Part shown: positions 12,044 through 22,403 of the stretch, piece after piece
Layout: each line of letters starts with the position of its first letter
Position numbering within the stretch: position 1 is the first letter of the stretch
Assembly: GCA_002189035.1 (NCBI GenBank)
Contig: CM007990.1
Location: forward strand, 1,488,001-1,552,000
DNA: 64,000 nt
Direction of reading: 5' to 3'
Source of the DNA: Utricularia gibba
Taxonomy: Eukaryota > Streptophyta > Magnoliopsida > Lamiales > Lentibulariaceae
The notes under the pieces: model-generated
Database searches by the model: none
Told to the model about the DNA's origin: nothing
What the model saw: only the letters and a program-made list of their open reading frames with translations
Made by a program: the position numbers and the translations under genes

Positions 12044-13834
12044 ATGGAGTTTCGGATGTGGGTTTTGCTTTTGCTTCTTCTTCTGATCACGAGCCGCTCT
12101 TCTTATTGCCAGTCAGGGGAACTCCCACCGGCGGACTGCTCTCCGGCGGACAGAGATGCTCTGCTTGGCTTCAAGGCGGAAATATTGACGGACACGACTG
12201 GCGTTATGGCGACTTGGACCGGGTCGGATTGCTGCGCAGGTGGCTGGGAGGGAGTGGAGTGCGGTGGCGGCAGAGTGAATAAACTGATACTGCAGAGGCC
12301 GGCAAGAGGCGCCGACGACGTTTTATCTGGAGGACCCGCGGGTGCTGCCGCCGGTTTCATGAAGGGACTTCTGTCGCCTTCTCTGGGTGGGTTGCAGTTC
12401 CTGGAGACACTGGTGATCAGTGGAATGAAGCAGTTGGCTGGCCCGATACCTGAGAGCTTCTCAAACCTGACGAGACTGGAGAATCTTGTTCTTGATTACA
12501 ATTCATTGGAGGGGGAAATTCCATTGAGCTTGGGAAGATTGAAGAATCTGCATACGTTATCTGTCAGTTGGAACAATCTGAGTGGTCAAATTCCTGCTTT
12601 CTTGGGAACTTTGCGACATTTGCAGCACTTGAATCTTGCTAAGAATTCTCTGATAGGTGCGATCCCTGAAGCACTCAGCACTCTTACAAGGATGCAGTAT
12701 CTTGATCTGAGTTCCAACTCTTTGTCTGGACCAATACCCAACTTCATTGGGAAGTTTGAGATTTTGAGGAATCTTGATCTCAGCAATAACAGGTTGTCTG
12801 AACGGATACCTGATGCCCTGTGCGACTTGTCCCAGCTTTCCGATTTGTCGTTGGATAGGAACCAGCTCACCGGCGTAATTCCGCCGCAAATCGGGAGCTT
12901 GAGATCTCTTACAGTACTCAAACTGGGTTCAAATAAACTTACAGGCCGAATCCCAGAGTCCATTTCCCAGCTGCACAAACTCTGGAGCCTTAACCTGTCA
13001 AGAAATCAGTTCATGGACACTTTTCCTGATGCAGGGCTTCCTTCGATACTGTCCATTGATCTCTCTTACAGCGGCCTTAAGTTGCAGACTATTCCTAGTT
13101 GGATCTCAACCAAAAAGCTTTATGATCTCCATCTTGCTGGATGTAATCTCAGTGGAACTCTCCCGAACTTCACACAGCCTGATTTGTTGCGATTCCTAGA
13201 CCTTTCAGACAACTATTTCACAACTGGAATTTCAAATTTCTTGCACATGATGAAGAGCTTACAGGCAGTGAAGATTGCAAACAACCTGCTTCAATCTGAT
13301 GCATCCTCAATCAGATTACCAAACCAGTTATCAGTTATTGATCTCCACTCCAACCGGCTTACAGGGTGGCTCTCAGGACTCCTGACCGCCGAGAGCAACA
13401 GATTCTTGGAGGTTTTAGACTTGTCTCAGAATCAGATTTCTGGGAGCATCCCAGAGCTCAATGCTGGACTGAACTTGAGGGTGCTCAACCTGGGAAGCAA
13501 CAAAATCACGGGCCAAATCCCGGTATCCATATCAAATCTGGGAAAGCTTCAAAGGCTCGATATATCAAGGAACATGGTAACTGGCACGATCCCTCCAACA
13601 CTTGGAAACATAGTGGGATTGCAATGGCTGGATATATCCTTCAATGGGATTGCGGGAAGAATCCCTGATAGCTTACTGCGGATCAAAGCACTAAGATATG
13701 CAGATTTCAGGGGAAACAAATTGTGCGGACAGATTCCACAGAATAGGCCATTCAACATTTTCCCTGCAACCAGATATGCTGACAATCTGTGCTTATGCGG
13801 GAAACCCCTGCCTCCTTGCAAGGAAAAAAGATGA
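12044..13834 (+). CDS. Secreted leucine-rich-repeat protein (DRT100/PGIP-like, no kinase)
   Basis: A single exon encodes 596 residues. The start MEFRMW is followed by a Leu-rich signal peptide (to about residue 23). The LRR N-cap domain has paired cysteines (CSPADRDALLGFK ... DCCAGGWEGVEC, about 31-72). About 20 plant extracellular LRRs follow, of the LxxLxLSxNxLSGxIP type, from about 100 to 560, interrupted by an irregular stretch near 340-420. The protein ends in a Cys-rich cap (LCGQIP, NLCLCGKPLPPC) and basic EKR. There is no transmembrane segment or kinase, so it is predicted to act in the cell wall or apoplast, as in PGIP/DRT100-type proteins; the ligand is unknown. An upstream in-frame ATG at 11879 is rejected because it precedes the TATA-like box and would bury the signal peptide. 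AATAAATAATAA near 13988 may be a poly(A) signal. Confidence 0.88.
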   Translation: MEFRMWVLLLLLLLITSRSSYCQSGELPPADCSPADRDALLGFKAEILTDTTGVMATWTGSDCCAGGWEGVECGGGRVNKLILQRPARGADDVLSGGPAGAAAGFMKGLLSPSLGGLQFLETLVISGMKQLAGPIPESFSNLTRLENLVLDYNSLEGEIPLSLGRLKNLHTLSVSWNNLSGQIPAFLGTLRHLQHLNLAKNSLIGAIPEALSTLTRMQYLDLSSNSLSGPIPNFIGKFEILRNLDLSNNRLSERIPDALCDLSQLSDLSLDRNQLTGVIPPQIGSLRSLTVLKLGSNKLTGRIPESISQLHKLWSLNLSRNQFMDTFPDAGLPSILSIDLSYSGLKLQTIPSWISTKKLYDLHLAGCNLSGTLPNFTQPDLLRFLDLSDNYFTTGISNFLHMMKSLQAVKIANNLLQSDASSIRLPNQLSVIDLHSNRLTGWLSGLLTAESNRFLEVLDLSQNQISGSIPELNAGLNLRVLNLGSNKITGQIPVSISNLGKLQRLDISRNMVTGTIPPTLGNIVGLQWLDISFNGIAGRIPDSLLRIKALRYADFRGNKLCGQIPQNRPFNIFPATRYADNLCLCGKPLPPCKEKR

Positions 13835-15120
13835 ACCTAAGCATGGTTGGTTCCATGCAGTAAAATGTATCTGAAATCACTGCTGTAAAATGTATACTTT
13901 CACCTGCACATTCAAAATGAAGAAGTCCTTCCGGTGAAGGGACAGAGCTATGGGAAAGTATGTCTTTTCTAAAACGATTGATTAAAAATAAATAAATAAT
14001 AATACATCCATTTTCTGGGCCCCACAGCATTTGGCTCAATCACACGAAGGATGTCAGTTGTCAGTTGTCACAGTGTTATGTGGTTTCTTTTCCCGTGGGC
14101 CCGTTTCAGTGTTTTCGGACAACCCATCCACATCATTCCAGCGAAATGACATCAAGGCCCCTTCTCCACCACGTATTTACCTTTTGCCCCTGGGAAATGC
14201 CAAAACACCTACGTGCATTAATTAAATCATAAAAAAATGGTTTCATTTTAATAAATGTGTCTTGGAACACATCTCGATACTGTCGTTTGATAGGGTATTT
14301 TAAATAATAATATATTTGAATTATTAATAAATATATGTTATGAATTAAATGTGTATTTGTTATATAAATTTATTTTGTATGCTTAAAATGTTGTTATATA
14401 TAAATATATACATTTATGTTAGACTTATATTCTTTACTTTCGAAAAAAAAAACTTATATAAGATTAGATAAACGATCTAGTCTAATAAAGTATATAAGAG
14501 CCTTAGTTTAATTTCACATCATTTATGGATGAAGTTGAGAAATGATTTATATAAATTGTCATTTTTTAATCTTGTATGAAGTATCTTTTTCAGAAAATAA
14601 AGTGAAAAATGTAAAATCATAAGAATTGTATATATGAAACGCACAATATCTTAAAAAACAATGTAAGTTATTACAGTTTAAAATATATAAAAAATGATAA
14701 TTAATATTCGGTTAATTAAGAAAGCTCACTTGAAAAAAAAAAGTAATGCTATTTTTCGCACATTTCTATTTTTATTCTTAAAATAGTAAATTAATAGTCC
14801 TCTAAAACATGCCCATTTCCTTATATTCTTATTTCCAAGAATTAACACAAATTATTTCTAATAATTTCTCGTTTTTTGTAGAATATATTTTTAAATTTAG
14901 AGAACGTGAATTCATTTTACTTTTTATTCTCATTTTTTCCAATATTCATTTTGAAAAATGTGATACATTTACTGCACGAGGAAAATGGATCTGGTCCCCT
15001 TTCTCCTCCCTCATTCTCGTTCACGTCACTTCTCCATATTCTTATGGGGATGGATCATGATACACAAATTGTAATAAAAAAAATTACAAGGGCTTAGAAA
15101 AAAGTTTAGATTGTGTGGAT
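13835..15120. other. LRR gene 3' end, then AT-rich spacer
   Basis: The first ~150 bases are probably 3' UTR. 14220-14980 is extremely AT-rich with no gene signal. Confidence 0.55.
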
Positions 15121-15780
15121 CATCTGCGTCTGCACCGACCGAGTGGAGTTTGGCAGGGCGTTTAAAAACAATACGAGTCTTGGAGGGGAACATGAACATG
15201 TGGGCGGAGTAAAGTGGAGCAGCTAGGCGTTGGGTTCATGCCCTGCATTCCTTTAAATGGGGCAGCGCAGCGCAGCGCATTGAACCTGGACGACTGAAGC
15301 AGAGCAGAAAAGCAGATCTGTCAACTGTCCAGGTAATACTCGTCGTCATCTTCATTTGGATCCCCAGGGAGGGAGTTCCTCGTTCCTTCCTCCTCCTCCT
15401 ACCCAGTCAGCCAGCTCCAGCTCCAGCTCACGGGAAAATTCAGAGCCAAAGGGGAATAGGAATAGGAATAGGAATAGGAATTGATACTGACAGACAGACT
15501 CCTCTTCCTCTCCTCTCGTCGTCTGGAACTGGGTTCTGGTCCCGATGGAACAGTGAAGCAACTGCTGCTGATGCGATTGACGCTGCTACTGCTGCTTCCT
15601 TCGCCTGGGAAAGTATTCTTAAAATGGCCGGCTTATCCTAACCACGGGACGACGACTACACCCAGCCTATGTTTCATCTTTAACCCACCCACCCACCCAG
15701 GTAAAAAACAAAGAAAAGGGCTGATTTACCAGCCAAGGGTCGTCGTGGATCAATCAAAGCCATATGTATAGTTACAATAA
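15121..15780. other. Less AT-rich block, possible non-coding leader exon of the MYB gene
   Basis: A TTTAAATG box near 15252 is followed by GCAGC repeats (about 15264-15280) and a consensus splice donor CCAG|GTAATA at 15332/15333. No long reading frame is present. It could be the first, non-coding exon of the MYB gene 1.4 kb downstream, or an independent non-coding transcript. This is inference only. Confidence 0.3.
15453..15482. repeat. Hexanucleotide microsatellite (GGAATA)4 plus a variant copy
   Basis: Four perfect GGAATA units are followed by GGAATT. It is a likely length-polymorphic marker. Confidence 0.9.
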
Positions 15781-16734
15781 GAATTCCTCGAGGTTTGTGC
15801 CTATTGATATTTGAATTTATGTACATAAAACATTAGTTTTAAAATAATGTGAATAAAATTAGATTAAGATTGGAAAATTGTTTTGCAAGGTAATATAAAA
15901 ATATATTATAATATTTGATAAAATAAAAATGTATATTAAATAATGTTATGATATAAATGTATTTTTATAATAGATAAAAGTGAATAATATAATTTTCTGA
16001 TTAATTTCTTAAATAAATGTTCAATAAATTTAATAATTTTTAAAGTTAATCATATACTTTAAATTTTTTATTTTATTATGTAATGAATAGAGATTAAAAT
16101 ATTTAAAAATTAAACAAAATCACTTTAAAAAAATATGAAAATAGAACAAGCCCAAGAAAACATCTACATAAAATTTTTATTCGAACATGTTTGAATTATA
16201 AAATATTCTAAATAAAAATTCAAAATTATGTTACATTTAGTTTCACAAAGTTAAATAAATTCAAATTGAAGAATCTATGGACAAGATTTTATTTAAAAGT
16301 ATGCTTAAACATCATATATTATAAATATTATAGTCAGATACGGTATAATATATAGTTTTAATTCTACTAAGTAATTTCTATTTAGGAGATGGTTGGTGTG
16401 GCCTGAATTAATTTACTGAAATATAGGATTTAATTTTAATTATAAGAGGGGTGACGGTTAAAAAAAAGCTGGAGATGAAGCAGTTTACCTTTTAACTGTT
16501 TTCACTGTCTGAAATATTTACCAGCTTTCTTTCTATCCTTTTCTTTGGATCCAATCCATGTCGGTTTCTAATGAAAACAAAGATCTCTCCCCTCGTCTCC
16601 TCTCTCTTTCTCTCTCTCTCTTGCTCGCTCGCTCTCTGCTTTCTTTCTCCACACCAACTGTTGTAGATATTTCTTATCCAGAACTCCCAGATCCCAGAAT
16701 TTGCAGTTGAATCAGTTTCTTCTTCTGTTTCTAG
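15781..16734. other. AT-rich spacer and CT-rich 5' UTR of the MYB gene
   Basis: 15790-16450 is AT-rich with no gene. 16560-16734 is a CT-rich leader (CTCTCTCTTTCTCTCTC near 16600) typical of plant 5' UTRs. It ends in a strong polypyrimidine tract and AG directly before the ATG, so a 5' UTR intron may end at 16734. Confidence 0.5.
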
Positions 16735-17930
16735 ATGCCAGCGCAGGAATCAAGAAGCTTGATCTGGACATGGGACCAAGACAAGCAATTCGAAAGAGCC
16801 CTAGTCACATACGGCGACAATCACCCCAACCGATGGGAGAAAATTGCCGCAGAAGTCGGTGGAAAATCTATCGACGATGTCAAGCATCACTACGACCTCT
16901 TACTCGAGGATGTGAACCGGATAGAGTCCGGTTTCGTTCAGCTTCCTTGTTATAGCTCCGGCTCCGATGGGTCGGCTTCTCAAGAGGGCAGGAAAGGGGG
17001 AGGAAGCGTCGCGGGCGGCGAGAGTAATCACGGCGGGAAGTGCTCCAAGGCGGATCAGGAGCGAAGGAAGGGGATCGCCTGGACGGAGGACGAGCACCGG
17101 TGAGTATTGTTGTTTAGTGGAGATTCTATTTTATGAAAATTAGCGATATCAAATTCTGGATCACATGGGAGATGGTCCCCCTCAAAGTTAATGAACTCTG
17201 CTTGTGCTTCTTTATGAGGAGGGTGGGTAGCTCCCGATTGAATTTGCCATAGCCTAGCTTTAGGTGACGGGAAGCTTACTCAGTAGTCAGTTCTGTGTTT
17301 TGAATGAGATTTCAAGTACAGAGTGTTGGGTGGCATTACTTCTGAATTGGCATCAACTTTCTGTAGGGGAACTTACTGTAGCTAAGCTGATGAACAGTTG
17401 TTTGAATTGGAGGATCTGTTCTTCTCTCAGAAGTTGATAGTGTTAGTCCCATCTATTCGATTCTGGTGTTTAAGTCTGTTGTGTTGTTGTATTGGCAAAA
17501 AAGCAGACTGTTTCTTCTTGGACTGGAGAAGTACGGGAAAGGAGACTGGAGGAGCATCTCCCGGAATTTCGTGGTAACGAGAACTCCAACGCAGGTCGCC
17601 AGTCATGCTCAGAAGTACTTCATTCGCTTGAATTCCATGAACAAGGACCGCCGGAGATCCAGCATCCACGACATCACCAACGCCAACACCGCCGACGTGG
17701 TCGTCCCCCAAGCCCCCATCACCGGACAATCCAATGGTGGAAAACCGAAGCACCCGCAGCCGGCGACCATCGGTGGCCCCGTTTACGGCGCGCCCACCAT
17801 CGGGCAGCCTATCGGAGTTTCTGCGGTGGGGACACCGGTTAATCTCCCCCCACCAACTCACATGGCTTACGGAGTTGTCCCCGGTGCGCCGATGACGTAC
17901 CCGGTACCGCACACCCCGGCACAAAGGTGA
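16735..17930 (+). CDS. DIVARICATA/SRM1-type MYB transcription factor
   Basis: Exons 16735-17099 and 17507-17930 join in phase (CG|GTGAGT donor, GCAG|A acceptor) to give 262 residues. The N-terminal SANT/MYB repeat (about 8-60) has the spaced tryptophans of [13 protein letters not shown] and [14 protein letters not shown] Gly/Ser linker follows. The second repeat begins [18 protein letters not shown] and ends in the plant-specific SHAQKYF motif, then [13 protein letters not shown]. The C-terminus is Pro/Gly-rich. The intron splits the second repeat, as is usual in this family. Members bind I-box or TATCC-like sites and act in floral asymmetry, ABA, stress and sugar responses; which role applies here cannot be told from sequence. 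The second repeat has A where many relatives have P in GIPWTEEEHR. Confidence 0.92.
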
Positions 17931-18121
17931 TCGATCGGTCGACCGAATCGTCCTTGAATCAATAATGTCTGGTGTGGAGGGAGGATTCCACCCCTTCACG
18001 GAATTCCTGAAATTTTTATTTCATCAGTACGGAAATATTTGAACTTTTTGTTTTTTCTTTTTCAATTTCATTAAAAACATGAATCATGAAATAAAAATGT
18101 TTTAATTAGATGATTTTTTTA

Positions 18122-18608
18122 GTGTGTATTTGGTTGATGAGATTAAAAATGTTTAAGATAAGTGTAATAAATTATCTCATGTGTTTTTAATTAAATTTGT
18201 ACTTAAAATGATATTGTTTAAATATCATCATAAGAAGTATTTGGTAGTAGTATATTAATATATTTAAGTATTGTGCAATTGTATATATATATAACATTTG
18301 ATATTTAAGAATAAAAGTTTGAGAATGTGAGTGATATATATATATAATTACCCATCTACTTTATTTATGTATATTATTCATATACTCAAAAAATGAATAT
18401 GTGATTAGTATAGTAATACAAGATTGATATACATATATTAGTTAATTAAACAAGGATTTACATGAAAAATTGAATGTAAATCTTCTATATTATATTATCA
18501 AACACATTCTTATACAATCATATTCTTACTAATTAAACACCATACCAAAAACTACTCCCAAAATAAATTAAATTATTTAGATCATAATATCATCAATCAA
18601 ACACATTC
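18122..18608. mobile_element. MITE-like element, inverted relative of the one at 4907
   Basis: The left end GTGTATTTGGTTGATGAGATTA pairs with the reverse complement of the right end (AATGTGTTTGATTGATGATATTA). The interior 18290-18460, read on the minus strand, matches 4985-5110 (ATCAATCTTGTATT ... CATTTTTTGA). There is no coding capacity. Confidence 0.5.
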
Positions 18609-19121
18609 TTTTAAATTTTATTTTATTTTCCTATTTGGAAAATGTTATCATGAAGTAGATTCATCTGCTAGTGGAGTGGATCCGTCATACATCAACCTCT
18701 TTTTTATTTGTCATTTTAGGAATATCCAATTATTTTTATTTTTATTTTTTAAAAAAAAATGGATGGCCCGGGCCCACAGTGCACAAGTACTCCTCCCTCC
18801 TAAGCAAGCCCGGGTACATTAAAGTGTGTTGGTCACATGGTGCAGGGGCAGGGCAGCAAGTGGACGTCACAAGGAAAAGGGAGCCCTGCAAGTGGACTCG
18901 AAAACGTTCATGCCAATCAACACACCACCATCCAGTCCCCAAAGCCACTTTGCTCAAACTTTTTCCCGTGGACCCATTCCATTCTTTTTTTGTTTTTTGG
19001 AATTATTGATAAAAAAATAATAAATAATAATATTTTTTTATAAAAAATGATTATTTTAAGTGTCAAACTTAGAGGGTTGAGTGATTACAAAACATGATAA
19101 AAAAATAATAAAGACCACATA

Positions 19122-19541
19122 GTGAATTAGAGAGAAACAAAGATTATAGTAATTCATTAATCATTGATTAGAATTTATTTATATTTTTGACATTAGTGTT
19201 GTGATCGATTCAGAATCGATTGATTTTTAGTAGAATGCAAATGAAAAAATAAAAACTGAGGGTGAATTAGTGAGAAACAAATATTATAGTACTTCATTAA
19301 TCATTAATTAGAATCTATTTATTTTCTTGATATTAATGTTGTGATTGATTTCTAATTGATCAGTTTTTAATAGAATATAAATAAAAAAATAAAAACTCAG
19401 GGTGAATTAGTGAGCAACAAATATTATAGTAGTTCATTAATAATTGATTAGAATCTATTTATATTTTTGACATTAGTGTTGTGATCGATTTCCAATCGAT
19501 CGATTTTTAGTAGAATGCAAATGAAAAAACATAGATATTAA
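19122..19541. repeat. Tandem repeat, three units of 140 bp
   Basis: The unit start GTGAATTAG recurs at 19122, 19262 and 19402, exactly 140 bp apart, and whole units align with scattered substitutions. Each contains a near-palindromic GATCGATT...AATCGAT core. A partial fourth unit (ACTTCATTCATCATTGACTAGAATC) lies at about 19608-19665 after an interruption. Confidence 0.9.
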
Positions 19542-20771
19542 ACCTCAAATATTACTCTTGCTTACACAAGTTTCGAAGATATCATGTTAAAATAATATTG
19601 ATTACATAGTACGAATTACTTCATTCATCATTGACTAGAATCTATTTATATTTTTTGACATAATTTATACTTTTGTAACATCAGATTCGAAGTCTTAAAA
19701 TTCATATTCGTATAGACAATTTACGTGGAAATATGCACTAATATGCTCGTATTAATTTATATGATGAAATATCATTTAGAAAAATGGTCACTGATACTCT
19801 ATCTCCCACAAAATAAAGTAAAAGATGACACATATGATGATTATTTTTATCACACAGTTTTTCATGGATGTCCACTTTTCTAATACATCGTATGGTGGGA
19901 TCATTGTTAGCCAGCTGAATGAATGTCATTGGACCGAAATCTTGTTGATACGCCATCCTACGTGGGAACTTTTGTGGATAATTAACGGAAAAAAAAAAAA
20001 AAGGAGGGAGATTTGTGTAGCCTTACATCAAAAGGGTGGAATGCCACTTCACAAAATCAAGGAAACGCGTAGGCGCTGCCTCCATTTCCTCAAAAGTTTA
20101 AGCATTTCAATGTCCCACGGTGGAGCTTTTGACTCATTCACTACGTTCTAGAGACTTCGACATTCATTTAATCCATTCCTCTTTTCTTTTTTAGTTATTT
20201 TCTTAGAGAGTAAACCAGTAGTCTGTCTATTAAAATCTTTATCTACTAAATTTGTTGATTAACTAAAAGAATAATAAAATGATAATCCATACTGAGGGAT
20301 GTATTAGAAAAGTAACAATACTCCTCATTTAAGTATAGGAAAAACATGACCATCATATATATATATATATATATATATAATTGATCATAATGTGTAAGAT
20401 AGAAATACATGATGCTTATTTTTTCTAAATGATCCAAAATTATTTAAGAAATTTGAATTCTCCATTCTAAATTTAAAAAGGACATTATTTCCTGTGGCAT
20501 TCCCATGGATGAAATTATCAACTCCCACATTCATGTTAATTCAAATTCAGAATAAACATTCTAAATCACTTATCAAATAAAGACATTGAATAACTAATTT
20601 TCCCTGATAATTATAAAGTCTGTGTGCCTAAAGTACAGAAAATAAAGAAGAAGATTCAGCTTTAGGGTCTGATGGCATGCTTTATGGTCTGATGACTCAT
20701 GGCTGATTCATTCACAAACCAACTTGTTCTCTAAAACGGCCCTCCCTCCTCCTATAAGTACCTCGAGGGGC

Positions 20772-21796
20772 ATGGAGCAGGTCATCGGCGTTTTCAAGCA
20801 TCTGGACACCGGAGCTCGCGCGGAATTGGAGATGGATGGTGTATACGGGGAGTCAAGGACAGGCAAGAGGAGCTTGCACGGCGGACGCGTTATGGGGATT
20901 CCGGTGGCCTCCGCGGCGGAGTATGATATCGCCGTTCCGTATTCAAAGGCCATGATGCTGTATGATCCTGCAGCTGAGTATCACCAGGCCATGGGATCCC
21001 CGGCGGCAGGCTACCACTCCAGGATCAGACACGGTAAGTTGAGCTTGTCCTGAGAGTACCTGTGTTTTTAGAAGCTGCCGCTGAATGCTGGATGATGCAG
21101 CAGGTGGTTCCGATGGGCTCATCGGCAAGATGATGAAGCTTGGAGAAAGCATGGATCATTTGGCGCAGGGAATCCGAGAGCACGGTAACTACTTGCAAAG
21201 TTCATAGAAAGATGTCATTGCAGGTTCATGGGATGAATTCCTAACCTCTGCGGGAACCTTGCAGTGAAACTGGGGTCCAAGTTCAGTGAAACACTTAAAG
21301 GGAAGCTGAGCTTGGGAGCAAGAATCCTGAAAGATGGCGGGGTGGGTAAAGTCTTTAAGCAGAGATTCAATGCTACCAGTGATGAAAAGCTATGGAGCGC
21401 TTCACAGTGCTATTTGTCGACGACAGCAGGACCGATCCCTGGCCTATTGTTCGTTTCCAACCATAGAGTTGCATTCTGCAGTGAAAGATCCATAAAAATC
21501 ACTTCCCCTATGGGAAACTTGATTCGGAAAGTGCACTACAAGGTCAGCAACATGACATATATTTTAGGCTTGTCTAATCACAGAGGACATGAGAACTAAC
21601 AATTACAATGCATTTGCAGGTGATGATTCCCTTGAGAAAAATAAAAAGAGTATTAGAAAGTGAGAATGTAAATAAACCAAGCCAAAAGTACTTGAAGATA
21701 GTGACAGATGACGATTTTGAGTTCTGGTTCATGGGTTTTTTGAACCATCACAAAGCTTTACAGTACCTCCAGCAATCACTTCACCAGCCCAGATGA
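20772..21796 (+). CDS. GRAM-domain GEM-like protein
   Basis: Four exons: 20772-21033, 21104-21184 (or from 21101), 21265-21542 and 21620-21796, giving about 265 residues. The GRAM domain covers exons 3-4 (KLGSKFSETLKGKLSLGARI, QCYLSTTAGPIPGLLFVSN, FCSERSIKITSP, YLKIVTDDDFEFWFMGFLNH). These motifs are diagnostic of the plant GEM (GL2-expression modulator)-like family, which includes ABA-responsive members and binds phosphoinositides through GRAM. Exon 2 has a tandem NAGNAG acceptor (GCAGCAG) that adds or drops one residue. Start is uncertain: the ATG at 20772 gives a ~38-residue leader before the conserved GRVMGIPVAS, but lies only ~15 bp after a TATAAG box, so the in-frame ATG at 20832 may be used instead. 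Confidence 0.88.
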
Positions 21797-22403
21797 CACG
21801 CTTCTGTTATGTGGACTACGATCTTGTCTTCAGATATAAAGCTGTTGTTAAAAATCAGAGCAGCTTTGACTGCAAATGACAAGACCAACTTGTGTTATAT
21901 GTACATACGGCCAGTCTCTGTTTAGATATGCATCTCTTGCAAAAAAAAAAAAGAAAAAACAGCTCCAGTTTCTACTCTCACAAAATAACTTAGAAGCAAT
22001 ACATGATATAAAATATTTATATCTAACTTGGATATTTTACCATTGAACAAGAATCGTAGAGGTTATCGTTAATGTGAAAACACAATCAAGAGGTGCAAGA
22101 AGGAGCACAATGATCCGTATGATATATGATGGTGAACCATCATACGAAAACAACTTGAATACATGAAGTAAACAATTGTAGAATTCTTTGTAGATCCAGC
22201 ATTTCCTTGTCATGAATTACATGTTGATTATCAAAAGTAAACACATACGTAAGTCCCCTAAGCAAGTGATTTTTTTCGCATCCGAGTGACAGAGTTTACA
22301 TCAAAACCAGCTCTAACAGGAATATCGGTTCTTTATAGAAGACAAGGACTTTGTAACTAAGAGTAACCTTGAGGAGCATCCTTAGCCAGCTATCTCTTAT
22401 TTC
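21797..22403. other. Shared 3' region between convergent GRAM and PTPA genes
   Basis: 3' UTRs of two converging genes. An A-rich tract lies near 21940. No coding sequence was seen. Confidence 0.6.

Larger units (their letters stand above)
17931..20771. other. Intergenic, AT-rich, with MITE and tandem repeats
   Basis: 3' UTR of the MYB gene, then a MITE-like element (18122-18608), a 140-bp tandem repeat (19122-19541) and a (TA)n tract near 20360-20382. 18760-18990 is GC-richer but has no recognisable gene. A TATAAG box at 20753-20758 precedes the GRAM gene. Confidence 0.6.

Noticed and set aside
21061-21110. GAAGCTGCC...ATGATGC resembling miR167/miR172 fragments
   Set aside because: Lies in a short intron of the GRAM gene, no matching hairpin arm, too many mismatches.
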